Source: Dyadobacter bucti (GTDB taxonomy: Bacteria > Bacteroidota > Bacteroidia > Cytophagales > Spirosomataceae). Taken from it: a stretch of 64,000 bases of DNA. The position numbers and the translations under genes are program-made. The DNA lies in NCBI RefSeq assembly GCF_005869225.1, contig NZ_SWFP01000003.1:124001-188000 (forward strand), written 5' to 3'. Positions 34,867-43,898 of the stretch are shown piece by piece. Positions within the stretch are counted from its first letter, which is position 1. Every line of letters begins with the position of its first letter. A model generated the notes under the pieces. That model saw only the letters and a list, made by a program, of their open reading frames with translations. It was not told the origin of the DNA and made no database searches.

Positions 34867-37800
34867 ATGAATCTGGTACAAAAGAAATACTTCGTCGTAT
34901 TATTGAGTGGATTGCTTGCGGCAGGGTGTGCGCACAACAAAATGAGTTCGTCCGGAGAGAACGCCGGAAGTACCAAAACCACGGGAAAAAGAGCGGAAGT
35001 TCTGTTCCTCGGGCACAACAGTAAACACCATGATGCCAATAAGTATGCGCCCTGGCTTTCGGTCAAGTTGTTCAAAAGCGGTATCAACATGTCTTATACC
35101 GTCGACCTCAATGACCTGAACCCTGAAAATCTCAAAAAGTACGACGGGCTCATCATCTATGCCAACCACGATTCATTGTCGCCGTCACAGGAAAGTGCCA
35201 TGAAAGCATTTGTGGAAGGCGGAAAGGGTTTGATCCCCCTCCATTCTGCCTCGGGTTGCTTCCGTAATTCTGCCTGGTATATCAAGACCATCGGCGGACA
35301 GTTTGCTTCGCACAAGGTAGATACTTTCAAAAACATCATCCTGAAACCCGACCATCCCGTCATGAAAGGGATCACGGATTTTTCTACCTGGGACGAAACT
35401 TACGTACACAAAAACCTGAATCCCGACAAAACTGTATTGGGCGAAAGGATAGAAGGCGATAAACATGAACCTTACACCTGGGTGCGGAACGAAGGAAAAG
35501 GACGCGTTTTTTATACCGCTTATGGTCATGAAGATAGTACCTGGACGAACAGAGGTTTCCTGGACCTGGTAAGAAACGGGGTTTTGTGGGCGATCGGGGA
35601 CGAAGCAAAAGCTAAAATTGATGCGCTGAAACTGCCGCAGGTGGATATATACGAGTCGGACACGATTGCACATTATACCAAACGTCACGTGGTTCCGAAA
35701 ATGCAGGAATCGCTTTCGCCGGCCGAATCCAACAAACTGACACAGGTTCCTGCCGATTTCGAAATACAGCTTTTTGCCGCCGAGCCCGACATTACCAATC
35801 CGATCGCGATGGCCTGGGATGAAAGGGGCAGGTTATGGGTAGTCGAGTCTGTGGATTATCCCAACACATTCAAAGAAACCGACGGAGCAGCTAACGACCG
35901 TATCAAAATTTGCGAGGATACAAACGGTGATGGAAAAGCAGACAAATTCACGGTCTTTGCCGACAAGCTCAATATCCCTACCAGTATGGTGTTTGCAAAT
36001 GGTGGTATCATCGTGTCTATGGCACCTGATTTCGTTTTCATGAAAGACACGAACGGTGACGATGTGGCAGACGTTCGTGAAGTGATCATGACCGGCTGGG
36101 GAAAAAACGATACCCACGCAGGCCCTTCCAATCTGCAATACGGATTTGATAACAAAATCTGGGGTGTCCTGGGTTACTCAGGATTTAACGGCACCATCGA
36201 CGGCAAGAAGTGGAATTTTCCTCAGGGCGTGTATCATTTCAAACCCGACGGCAAGGACTTTGCTTTTCTGGGAAACAGCAGCAACAATACCTGGGGGCTG
36301 GGGTTTACGGAGGATAACAATGTGTTCCTATCTACTGCCAACAATACCCACAGCGCTTTTTATTCCATGCCTGCCAGGTATATGCAGCGCACATTATCGG
36401 AAGATCAGCCTTCGGTTTTATCTGTACAAAAAATTGACGGACATTATGACGCACATGCGGTAACGCCTAACCTGCGCCAGGTGGATGTAGTCGGCGGGTT
36501 CACTTCTGCGGCCGGGCATCACTTTTATACAGCAAGAAATTTCCCGAAAGAATACTGGAACCGTATCGCATTCGTGACCGAGCCAACGATCCGTCTGGTG
36601 CATAATGCGATACTGGAACCGGATGGAGCAGGATTTAAAGAAAAAGATGGCTGGAATTTCATGGCCAGTTCGGATGAATGGTTTGGCCCGGTGCAGGCCG
36701 AGGTAGGCCCCGACGGTGCCGTATGGATTGCAGACTGGTATAATTTCATTATTCAGCACAATGTATTCGTGCCCGCGCAGTCGCCTTCCGAATTTATACT
36801 GCCTTTCAAAGAACAGCCTCACGGCCCGGGTAATGCATTCAGCAGCCCTATGCGCGACCTTAATCATGGACGTGTTTACAGGGTTGTTTATAAAAACGGC
36901 AAGAAAACGCCTGCGCTCAAACTTTCCAAAGACGATCTTCCGGGGTTGGTTGCAGCGCTGGAAAATGACAATATGTTCTGGCGTATGACCGCCCAGCGTC
37001 TGTTGGTGGAATCGAAAAAGCTGTCCGTGGTTCCTGATCTTTACAAAATCGTGAACAACCAGAAAGTGGATGAAATAGGCTTAAACAGCCCCGCTGTACA
37101 CGCACTATGGACTTTACACGGCTTGGGCGTGTTGGACGGTTCTAATATGGAGGCACTTCAGGTTGTTAATAAAGCGCTTTCGCATCCGGCAGCCGGCGTA
37201 CGCAAGGCGGCAGCGACTGTTTTGCCAAAAAATGACCAGAGCTTCGAGATGCTTCAAAAATCAATGAAAGATCCGAATCTCAATACGCGTCTGGCGGTTT
37301 TTGTGGCATTGGTAGAATTGCCTTCATCTGAAAAAGCAGGTGAAGCAATTTATCAGGCTTCTCTGGATGAGCAGAACGCCAAAGATGCGTGGCTTTCAAA
37401 AGCGCTGCTGGCTGCGGCGATCAGACATGAGAAAGGATTTCTGGCCGCGTCTCAAAAGCAGTCGTTGAAATCGGTTTTCAGCGAGCAGATTGTACAGGCG
37501 CTGCATAAAGAAGTTTATCCGCTTGGAAGGAGAAATACGATGCAGTTCCCACCCGATGTAACAGGTAAGGAAATCACCATCAAAGCCAGCGTTACCAAGG
37601 CCAAAGACAAAGCTTTGCAAGGTTTCATCGCCGGACAAGGTGGAAAAGACGGCGGATATGCCTTATATATCCAGGACGGAAAACTGGTTATGGCCGTGAA
37701 ACAACATGGTATGGTCAGTCAGGCCGCAACTACCGGACCGCTTCCTGAAAAATTTGATGTAGTGGCTCATTTGGCTGCATCCGGCGATATTTCTATCGAA

Positions 37801-38421
37801 ATTGACGGCAAACCCGCAGCAAAAGGCAAGGCACATATGCTATTCCCTGCTCCGTTGGGCAATAGCCTGCGTACCGGCGAGGACGTAGAAGGCGAAGACA
37901 AGATCGGTACCTATGAAGGACGGTTTGGATTTGTAGGCAATTTTCAAAAGGCTTCACTGGAACTGAGTGATCCTTCCGAGAGCGCGAAAAATGCGGAACC
38001 GAATACCAAAACTTCCGATAAAGCTGCTTCAAAATCTTCCAATGCGACGGTCATTGAGCTGAAAGTAGAGAAGGAGATCATGCAGTATGATAAAAAGCTG
38101 ATTACTGTAAAAGCCGGACAGAAAGTAGTGATCAATCTGGAGAACCCGGATGGTATGCAGCATAATTTGCTGATCATTAAGCCGGGCAGTTTGCAAAAGG
38201 TGGGCAAAGCCGCCGACGAAATGTTGAGCGATCCGAAAGCTGCTGAAAAACAATATGTTCCAAAAATCGCGGAGGTGCTTTATGCTACCAAGCTGGTGAA
38301 CTCGGGAGAGACCGTCAGCCTGGAATTCACAGTTCCGAGCCAGCCGGGCGACTATCCTTATGTATGTACTTTCCCTGGTCACTGGCGTGGTATGAACGGA
38401 ATTTTAAGAGTTGTGAAATAG
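34867..38421 (+). CDS. ThuA - soluble-dehydrogenase propeller - cupredoxin fusion lipoprotein
   Basis: 1184 residues. In order: lipoprotein signal ending LLAAGC (Cys21); a ThuA-like domain (about 38-245); a beta-propeller like PVC-type membrane-bound dehydrogenases (about 290-680, with DTNGDGKADKFTVFAD calcium-type repeats); a helical HEAT-like stretch (about 690-865); a concanavalin-like domain (about 890-1035); and a cupredoxin (about 1060-1184). The copper ligands are visible: His1099, Cys1167, His1172 and Met1176 in CTFPGHWRGM. No CxxCH haem motif exists, though relatives of the propeller often carry one. It is probably a periplasm- or surface-anchored sugar oxidoreductase passing electrons to copper. 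Confidence 0.8.
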   Translation: MNLVQKKYFVVLLSGLLAAGCAHNKMSSSGENAGSTKTTGKRAEVLFLGHNSKHHDANKYAPWLSVKLFKSGINMSYTVDLNDLNPENLKKYDGLIIYANHDSLSPSQESAMKAFVEGGKGLIPLHSASGCFRNSAWYIKTIGGQFASHKVDTFKNIILKPDHPVMKGITDFSTWDETYVHKNLNPDKTVLGERIEGDKHEPYTWVRNEGKGRVFYTAYGHEDSTWTNRGFLDLVRNGVLWAIGDEAKAKIDALKLPQVDIYESDTIAHYTKRHVVPKMQESLSPAESNKLTQVPADFEIQLFAAEPDITNPIAMAWDERGRLWVVESVDYPNTFKETDGAANDRIKICEDTNGDGKADKFTVFADKLNIPTSMVFANGGIIVSMAPDFVFMKDTNGDDVADVREVIMTGWGKNDTHAGPSNLQYGFDNKIWGVLGYSGFNGTIDGKKWNFPQGVYHFKPDGKDFAFLGNSSNNTWGLGFTEDNNVFLSTANNTHSAFYSMPARYMQRTLSEDQPSVLSVQKIDGHYDAHAVTPNLRQVDVVGGFTSAAGHHFYTARNFPKEYWNRIAFVTEPTIRLVHNAILEPDGAGFKEKDGWNFMASSDEWFGPVQAEVGPDGAVWIADWYNFIIQHNVFVPAQSPSEFILPFKEQPHGPGNAFSSPMRDLNHGRVYRVVYKNGKKTPALKLSKDDLPGLVAALENDNMFWRMTAQRLLVESKKLSVVPDLYKIVNNQKVDEIGLNSPAVHALWTLHGLGVLDGSNMEALQVVNKALSHPAAGVRKAAATVLPKNDQSFEMLQKSMKDPNLNTRLAVFVALVELPSSEKAGEAIYQASLDEQNAKDAWLSKALLAAAIRHEKGFLAASQKQSLKSVFSEQIVQALHKEVYPLGRRNTMQFPPDVTGKEITIKASVTKAKDKALQGFIAGQGGKDGGYALYIQDGKLVMAVKQHGMVSQAATTGPLPEKFDVVAHLAASGDISIEIDGKPAAKGKAHMLFPAPLGNSLRTGEDVEGEDKIGTYEGRFGFVGNFQKASLELSDPSESAKNAEPNTKTSDKAASKSSNATVIELKVEKEIMQYDKKLITVKAGQKVVINLENPDGMQHNLLIIKPGSLQKVGKAADEMLSDPKAAEKQYVPKIAEVLYATKLVNSGETVSLEFTVPSQPGDYPYVCTFPGHWRGMNGILRVVK

Positions 38422-38483
38422 TATTGCCGTTTGAAGATGTGCTGTTACTTTATAATTATAAACTTTAAAACCGGAGTTTTTCG

Positions 38484-39221
38484 ATGATGAATTCAATTTT
38501 TAAGACTGTTTTTGCTTTGGCGATGCTGATCGCCCCGGCCTTTATCATCAATGTCCGGGCGGAAGTGCCGCCGAAAAACAAGCCGATACGCGTACTGCTC
38601 GTAGGCGGCGGATCTTCCCATGATTTTGACAAATGGTACAAGCAGGAAGATGTGCAAACTTTGCAGAAAGACGGTCTGGCGGCCGTGGAATATACCAGCG
38701 ATCCGACGACAATCTTGTCGAAATTGCCGGAAATAGATGTGTTATTATTGGCAAATAATCAGCCCATTGCTGATGCAGCTACCAGAAAAGCTATTTTTGA
38801 TTTCGTGGAAGCCGGAAAAGGGCTGGTGCTTGCGCACCCGGCATTGTGGTACAACTGGGCCGATTGGCCGGAATATAACCAGAAGCTGGTAGGCGGAGGC
38901 TCAAAAGGTCATGATAAATATGGTCCGTTTGATGTAACAGTTACCAATAAAAAACACCCTGTTACCAAAAATGTCCCGGCGCAATTTCACCTGGACGACG
39001 AGCTGTATTACCTTATCGCAGATCCGTCAGGTTCTCCGGTAGAAGTGCTAGCAACAGCCAAAGCTGCCAACTCCGACAAAGTATTTCCAAGCATAGTGAT
39101 CGTGAAATATCCGAAGTCAAGGATTGTGGGCATAGCACTGGGTCACGATGCTGCATCGCATACGATCGCACCGTACCAGACCATTTTAAGAAATGCCGTA
39201 AAATGGGCAGCCGGTAAATAA
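38484..39221 (+). CDS. Secreted ThuA-like protein
   Basis: 245 residues with a signal peptide (cleavage near NVRA-E, residue 27). The ThuA fold is similar to glutamine amidotransferase class I (RVLLVGGGSSHDFDKWY; GKGLVLAHPALWYNW) but lacks an obvious Cys nucleophile. ThuA proteins take part in trehalose/3-keto-disaccharide use in rhizobia. It repeats the N-terminal domain of the preceding large protein and likely acts in the same envelope pathway. Confidence 0.82.
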   Translation: MMNSIFKTVFALAMLIAPAFIINVRAEVPPKNKPIRVLLVGGGSSHDFDKWYKQEDVQTLQKDGLAAVEYTSDPTTILSKLPEIDVLLLANNQPIADAATRKAIFDFVEAGKGLVLAHPALWYNWADWPEYNQKLVGGGSKGHDKYGPFDVTVTNKKHPVTKNVPAQFHLDDELYYLIADPSGSPVEVLATAKAANSDKVFPSIVIVKYPKSRIVGIALGHDAASHTIAPYQTILRNAVKWAAGK

Positions 39222-39229
39222 CCCCCCAG

Positions 39230-39320
39230 CTCCGGACTTCAGTCCGGAGGAGGATGGGACGCAAAAGCAAAAGAACCAGAAAGTAAAATCAATCACATAA
39301 CCCCGGACTTCAGTTCGGGG
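39230..39320. repeat. Two copies of a CCGGACTTCAGTCCGG palindrome
   Basis: CTCCGGACT-TC-AGTCCGGAG (39230-39249) is a perfect 9-bp stem. CCCCGGACT-TC-AGTTCGGGG (39301-39320) is a second copy with one wobble. They frame a purine-rich spacer between the ThuA and Gfo/Idh genes. This is a dispersed REP-like unit by appearance. Confidence 0.7.
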
Positions 39321-39338
39321 ACCAAACAAAAAAAAACA

Positions 39339-40457
39339 ATGAGTCAGAAGCAAATCACAGTAGTCATCGTAGGTATGGGATTCGGAAAAGAATTTATTCC
39401 AATCTATCAGAGCCATCCCAATATCAAGGCCGTAGGAATCTGTACAAGAAGCAAGGAAACCCGGGACGAGCTGACTGCGAAGTTTAATCTTGACAAAAAC
39501 CTGGTTTTCGAACATTTCGAAGACATTCCCAAAAGAGAGGATGTGGATGCGATACATATTGTAACGCCTGTTCCTGAACATGCCAAAATGACCCTCGCAT
39601 CGCTGAATGCCGGCAAACACACAGCCTGCACAATTCCAATGGCTATGACTGTTGAAGATTGCACGGCTATTGTTGAGGCAAAACGCCGGGCCAAAAAAGT
39701 ATATATGATGATGGAAACCGCGCTGTATACGCGTGAGTTTTTATATGGGCTCAAATTGGCGGAGACCGGAGAATTGGGACGTATCCAGTTTGTACGCGGG
39801 TCGCATATCCAGGATATGAGCATGGAAGGCTGGGGCGAATACTGGAAAGGTTACCCGCCGATGCTCAACGGAACACACGCGATTTCGCCCCTTTTGAAAA
39901 TAAACAATACAAAGGCGGAAACTGTGGTTTGCCACGGATCCGGTAGATTGAGCGAGGACCTGGCGAGCAGATATGGGTCTCCGTTTGCAGTTGAAACGGC
40001 GACTTTTACGCTTAAAAACTCCGATGTGGTAGCAGAAGCTACGCGTTCGCTGTTTGACGTGGTGCGTCAGTACCGTGAAAGTTACGATGTGTATGGTACC
40101 AAAATGTCGTTTGAATGGGAGCAGCTGCAAGATGAAAGTCATGTTATTTTTGACGGAGGGGAAAATGCAAAACGCATTGACGTGCCCGACACCGACGAGC
40201 TGCTGATCGAGCCGATCAAACATTTTACCAAACGTGAGAAAATTGACGACCCTAACCATGTTTCGTTTCTCCAGGGCGCCGGGCACGGAGGTTCTCACCC
40301 GCATTTGGTGCAGGAATTCGTAGCCGCGATCATTGAAGAAAGAGATTCGGCGGTGGACGCTGCATTGGCTGCTAACTATACCTGTGCCGGCATTTGCGCA
40401 CACGAATCGGCCATGAACGGCGGTATCCGCGTCAATGTCCCCACCTTCGAAGATTAA
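39339..40457 (+). CDS. Gfo/Idh/MocA family oxidoreductase
   Basis: 372 residues. The N-terminal Rossmann domain (VVIVGMGFGKEF at about 8-19) binds NAD(P). The conserved Pro motif follows (HIVTPVPEHAKMTLASLNAGKHTACTIP-type segment), then the C-terminal alpha/beta domain. The usual EKP motif is replaced by TIP, so the customary catalytic lysine is absent at that position. The enzyme likely oxidises or reduces a sugar or keto-sugar, or removes water from one. Paired with a TIM-barrel epimerase-family gene downstream, a common couple in 3-keto-glycoside pathways. Confidence 0.85.
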   Translation: MSQKQITVVIVGMGFGKEFIPIYQSHPNIKAVGICTRSKETRDELTAKFNLDKNLVFEHFEDIPKREDVDAIHIVTPVPEHAKMTLASLNAGKHTACTIPMAMTVEDCTAIVEAKRRAKKVYMMMETALYTREFLYGLKLAETGELGRIQFVRGSHIQDMSMEGWGEYWKGYPPMLNGTHAISPLLKINNTKAETVVCHGSGRLSEDLASRYGSPFAVETATFTLKNSDVVAEATRSLFDVVRQYRESYDVYGTKMSFEWEQLQDESHVIFDGGENAKRIDVPDTDELLIEPIKHFTKREKIDDPNHVSFLQGAGHGGSHPHLVQEFVAAIIEERDSAVDAALAANYTCAGICAHESAMNGGIRVNVPTFED

Positions 40458-40475
40458 AAAAGCCTTCGCTCCGAT

Positions 40476-40675
40476 CCGTGGGTTGAAACCCACGGTCAGG
40501 GAAAAGGCCCGATGGGCCAGAATTCCGGTTCGATGGTGCCGGGGTTAAAACCCACGGTCGGGAAAAGGCCCAACGGGTCAAAAATCCCCGTTCGCGAAAA
40601 AAACGGCCCAACGGGCCAAACTATCTCTGCCGTGGGCAAAAACGCCCACGGCAAAAATCTAATCCTGAAAGGATT
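40476..40675. repeat. Cluster of seven palindromic intergenic repeats
   Basis: Three kinds alternate. (a) CCGTGGGTT-GA-AACCCACGG (40476-40495), a degenerate copy at 40539-40557, and GCCGTGGGC/GCCCACGGC (40629-40652). (b) GGCCC-GAT-GGGCC (40506-40518), GGCCCAACGGGTC (40567-40579) and GGCCCAACGGGCC (40605-40617). (c) AATCC-TGAAA-GGATT (40661-40675), 15 bp before the ATG. The cluster fills the 233-bp gap and carries no gene. Confidence 0.75.
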
Positions 40676-40690
40676 TAATATCTCATAAAC

Positions 40691-41539
40691 ATGTTATTCG
40701 GAGCCAGTACATTTATTTGGGTTTCACCCTTTTCCACAAAAAATATTGATTTGCTTACCAAAGTGAAGAATATGGGCTATGATATCATTGAAATAGCCGT
40801 GGAAGACACTAGTATCATCGATTGGAAATCTATCAAGGAAGTGGCCCGGGATCTCGATCTGAAAATCACCGTCAGCGGTGCCTTCGGAGAAGAACGGGAT
40901 ATCTCCAGCACCGAACCTGAATACCGCAAGCTTGGCAAAGAATACATTATCGACTGCATCAGAATCGCAGCGGATACGGGCAGTCCCATCTTTGGGGGGC
41001 CGGTATATTCGGCAGTCGGCAAAACGAGGATCGTTTCCGAAGAACAAAAAAAGCAGGAACGTGCATGGTGTGTGGAAACGCTGGTTGAGATCGGCAAAAT
41101 AGCCTCCGATCACGGCGTCGTGGTAGGACTGGAACCATTGAACCGGTTTGAAACGGATATGGTCAATACAGTGGATCAGGCGTTGTCGATTGTTCGGGAA
41201 GTGGATAGTCCTAACCTGAAAATCGTGCTGGATACTTTTCATTCCAACATTGAAGAAAAAGATATTCCTGCTTCGATACGCAAGATTGGCAAGGACTTGC
41301 TGTGTCACGTTCAGGGTAATGAAAGCGACCGGGGAACACCCGGGACCGGGCATTTGGAATGGGAAGGTATCAGAGACGCTCTGAACGAAATCGGTTACGA
41401 CGGAGCTGTTGTGATCGAAACATTCGGGCAGCCTTCCAAAGAGCTTGCCAGGGCGGCTTGTATATGGCGGCCGCTGGCAAACAGTGCCGACGAGCTCGCC
41501 AGTGAAGGGCTGGATTTTTACAAAAGGCTCTTTTCATAA
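40691..41539 (+). CDS. Sugar phosphate isomerase/epimerase (TIM barrel, psicose 3-epimerase-like)
   Basis: 282 residues of the AP endonuclease-2/xylose-isomerase-like barrel family. Metal ligands typical of D-psicose/tagatose 3-epimerases are visible: Glu in VGLEPLNRFETD, Asp in VLDTFHSNIEE, His/Gln in CHVQGNES, Glu in VVIETFG. It may epimerise a ketose or act on a 3-keto-glycoside. It is 6 bp upstream of a GH43 gene, so sugar release and conversion are co-transcribed. Preceded by the repeat cluster. Confidence 0.85.
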   Translation: MLFGASTFIWVSPFSTKNIDLLTKVKNMGYDIIEIAVEDTSIIDWKSIKEVARDLDLKITVSGAFGEERDISSTEPEYRKLGKEYIIDCIRIAADTGSPIFGGPVYSAVGKTRIVSEEQKKQERAWCVETLVEIGKIASDHGVVVGLEPLNRFETDMVNTVDQALSIVREVDSPNLKIVLDTFHSNIEEKDIPASIRKIGKDLLCHVQGNESDRGTPGTGHLEWEGIRDALNEIGYDGAVVIETFGQPSKELARAACIWRPLANSADELASEGLDFYKRLFS

Positions 41540-41544
41540 ATCCA

Positions 41545-42615
41545 ATGGAAATGGTAACCACTTTTCTGATCAAGCTGGTATTGCTGGCCTGGCCGACTGC
41601 CTGCGGCATTACCGGGAATCCCGTTGTACAAGGGCCATCCAAAATTGACTCGACAAAGTATCGGAACCCGGTTTTTGAACCCATACTCGCCGATCCCACG
41701 GTTATAAAGGCAGAAGACGGGTGGTTTTATGCATACGGGACCATGGACAACTGGGGCGACGGAAACGGGCCGCACCTGATCCCGGTCGTCCGTTCCAGAA
41801 ATCTGACCGACTGGGTTTATGTAAAGGATGCGTTTTTGAAAAAACCATCCTGGAAAGAAAAGGGTGGGATATGGGCGCCGGACGTGGTAAAGGTGGATGG
41901 AAAATATTATTTGTATTATGCTTTTTCAACCTGGGGTGATCCCGATCCGGGGGTCGGACTGGCAGTTGCGGATGTTCCCGCCGGGCCGTTTACCGATTTG
42001 GGAAAGTTGTTTCTGAGCACCGAAGTGGATGTGCCTAACTCAATCGATCCGTTTTATATCGAAGAAAACGGTAAAAAATACATCTTCTGGGGAAGTTACA
42101 GCAATTCGCCTACGCAGGGCACTTATGGCGTGGAGCTTTCGGCAGATGGCCGGAGTGTTCCTGATCTTCACCAAAAGTTTAAGGTGGCAGCCGGAGATTT
42201 TGAGGCGGTTATGATCCAGAAAAAAGGTGATTACTACTATTTTTTTGGATCGAAAGAAAGCTGCTGCGAAGGCGCAAAAAGCAAATACCACATCAGGATC
42301 GGGCGTTCTAAATCACTTCGGGGACCTTATCTGGACAAAGAAGGAAAAGAACTGACTGCCCGCGGCACAGGTACGATATTGCTCCGCGGAAATGAAAAAT
42401 ATGTGGGGCCGGGGCATAATGCAAGAATCATTACCGATATTCAGGGCGTTGATTGGATGCTATACCATGCAATCAATAAAAGCAAACCACAAGTCTCGAC
42501 CGGTGCCAACCGAAGAGTTTTAATGCTGGACAAAGTCACCTGGAACGATGGATGGCCGGAAATTTACAATTCGGAACCTGGTCTGAATGATCAGAATGTT
42601 CCTATTTTCAGATAG
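41545..42615 (+). CDS. Glycoside hydrolase family 43 (arabinanase/xylosidase-like)
   Basis: 356 residues with a short hydrophobic leader. The five-bladed GH43 propeller has the expected acids: Asp50 (ILADPTV, general base), Asp168 (NSIDPFY, pKa modulator) and Glu220 (GDFEAVM, general acid). Family members split alpha-L-arabinofuranosyl or beta-D-xylosyl links. This hints that the locus targets arabinan, arabinoxylan or a pectin side chain. The C-terminus holds GHNARIITD, a typical metal-site His region. Confidence 0.87.
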   Translation: MEMVTTFLIKLVLLAWPTACGITGNPVVQGPSKIDSTKYRNPVFEPILADPTVIKAEDGWFYAYGTMDNWGDGNGPHLIPVVRSRNLTDWVYVKDAFLKKPSWKEKGGIWAPDVVKVDGKYYLYYAFSTWGDPDPGVGLAVADVPAGPFTDLGKLFLSTEVDVPNSIDPFYIEENGKKYIFWGSYSNSPTQGTYGVELSADGRSVPDLHQKFKVAAGDFEAVMIQKKGDYYYFFGSKESCCEGAKSKYHIRIGRSKSLRGPYLDKEGKELTARGTGTILLRGNEKYVGPGHNARIITDIQGVDWMLYHAINKSKPQVSTGANRRVLMLDKVTWNDGWPEIYNSEPGLNDQNVPIFR

Positions 42616-42685
42616 AAAAAGAGTGTATGTGTCTTTATGGTTTATTAAATCATCTAAACATAGTACTCAACGAAAAATTTAACTG

Positions 42686-43837
42686 ATGAACTTCATTAAA
42701 AAGACTGCTTTTGGGCTAGTGATTGCCCTCTCCCTCCTGAATTGTTCGAAAAAAGACAGCGCAAAAGACGATTTACATACGGAGACCGCGCATCGCGGTG
42801 TGTGGACAAAAGAACAGGCCAAGACCTGGTATGAAAAACAGAGTTGGCTTGTTGGTGCCGACTTTCTCCCAAGTACTGCTATAAATCAGCTCGAAATGTT
42901 CCAGGAGGCAACTTTCGATACGGCGACCATTAACAGGGAGCTGGGCTGGGCTGAATCGATTGGTATGAATACCATGCGCGTTTATCTGCATGATTTGCTG
43001 TATGATCAGGATTCGGTCGGCTTTATGAACAGGCTGGACGTATTTCTGGATATCGCAGACAAACATAAGATCAAGCCGTTGTTTGTATTGTTTGATTCCT
43101 GCTGGGATCCATTTCCGAAATTGGGAACGCAGCGCGAGCCGAAACCCGGCGTGCATAATTCGGGCTGGGTGCAGAGTCCGGGGCTGGAAGCATTGAAAGA
43201 CAGCACGCAGTATCCGCGTCTAGAAAGGTATGTAAAAGGAACGGTAGGCCAGTTTGCGGACGATAAACGCGTATTGGGTTGGGATATCTGGAATGAGCCC
43301 GACAATCCGAATACTAGCTCTTACGGCGCTGTGGAACTCCCTAATAAAGTGGATTATGTGTTGCCTTTGATGAAAAAATCATTTGAATGGGCGCGTTCTG
43401 CCCATCCTTCTCAGCCACTTACTGCCGGGATCTGGGCGGGTGACTGGACTTCTCCGGGGACGCTGAAACCGATTGAAAAATTAAGTATCGAAGAATCGGA
43501 TGTGATCTCGTTCCATAATTATGAAAATGCGAAAGAATTTGAAAAGCGTATCCTGCAATTGCAGCAGTACGACCGGCCGCTGATCTGTACGGAATACATG
43601 TCGCGCGGAAACGGCAGTTTTTTTGAAGGTTCACTGCCCATCGCAAAAAAATATAATGTAGGCGCGATCAACTGGGGACTTGTTGATGGGAAGTCGCAGA
43701 CAATTTATCCATGGGACAGCTGGAAAAAGACGTATACCTCTGAGCCGGAACTCTGGTTTCATGATATTTTCAGGAAAGACGGGAAACCTTACAAGGAAGA
43801 GGAAACGGAGCTGATCAAAAAACTGACGGCCCGTTAG
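42686..43837 (+). CDS. GH5-like cellulase-family glycosidase lipoprotein
   Basis: 383 residues with a lipoprotein signal (SLLNC, Cys20). The (beta/alpha)8 glycosidase shows an acid/base Glu204 in GWDIWNEPDNP and a nucleophile Glu303 in LICTEYMSR, as in clan GH-A. Some databases label such proteins 1,4-beta-xylanase; the true specificity is not visible. It lies 70 bp after the GH43 gene and before a terminator. It is probably surface- or periplasm-anchored, cutting a backbone whose side chains GH43 removes. Confidence 0.8.
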   Translation: MNFIKKTAFGLVIALSLLNCSKKDSAKDDLHTETAHRGVWTKEQAKTWYEKQSWLVGADFLPSTAINQLEMFQEATFDTATINRELGWAESIGMNTMRVYLHDLLYDQDSVGFMNRLDVFLDIADKHKIKPLFVLFDSCWDPFPKLGTQREPKPGVHNSGWVQSPGLEALKDSTQYPRLERYVKGTVGQFADDKRVLGWDIWNEPDNPNTSSYGAVELPNKVDYVLPLMKKSFEWARSAHPSQPLTAGIWAGDWTSPGTLKPIEKLSIEESDVISFHNYENAKEFEKRILQLQQYDRPLICTEYMSRGNGSFFEGSLPIAKKYNVGAINWGLVDGKSQTIYPWDSWKKTYTSEPELWFHDIFRKDGKPYKEEETELIKKLTAR

Positions 43838-43844
43838 GAAGAAG

Positions 43845-43884
43845 ATTGCGGCAGTAAATTGATATATTCACTGCCGCAATTTTT
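43845..43884 (+). terminator. Rho-independent terminator after the GH5-like gene
   Basis: ATTGCGGCAGT pairs with ACTGCCGCAAT around a 14-nt loop, followed by TTTTAT. It separates the GH5-like gene from the sulfatase, which starts 15 bp later. Confidence 0.8.
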
Positions 43885-43898
43885 ATCCTGATTATTTT

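Noticed and set aside
34867-38421. Haem-binding (CxxCH) domain as in PVC-type dehydrogenases
   Set aside because: No CxxCH motif exists in the product; the C-terminal domain has cupredoxin ligands instead.
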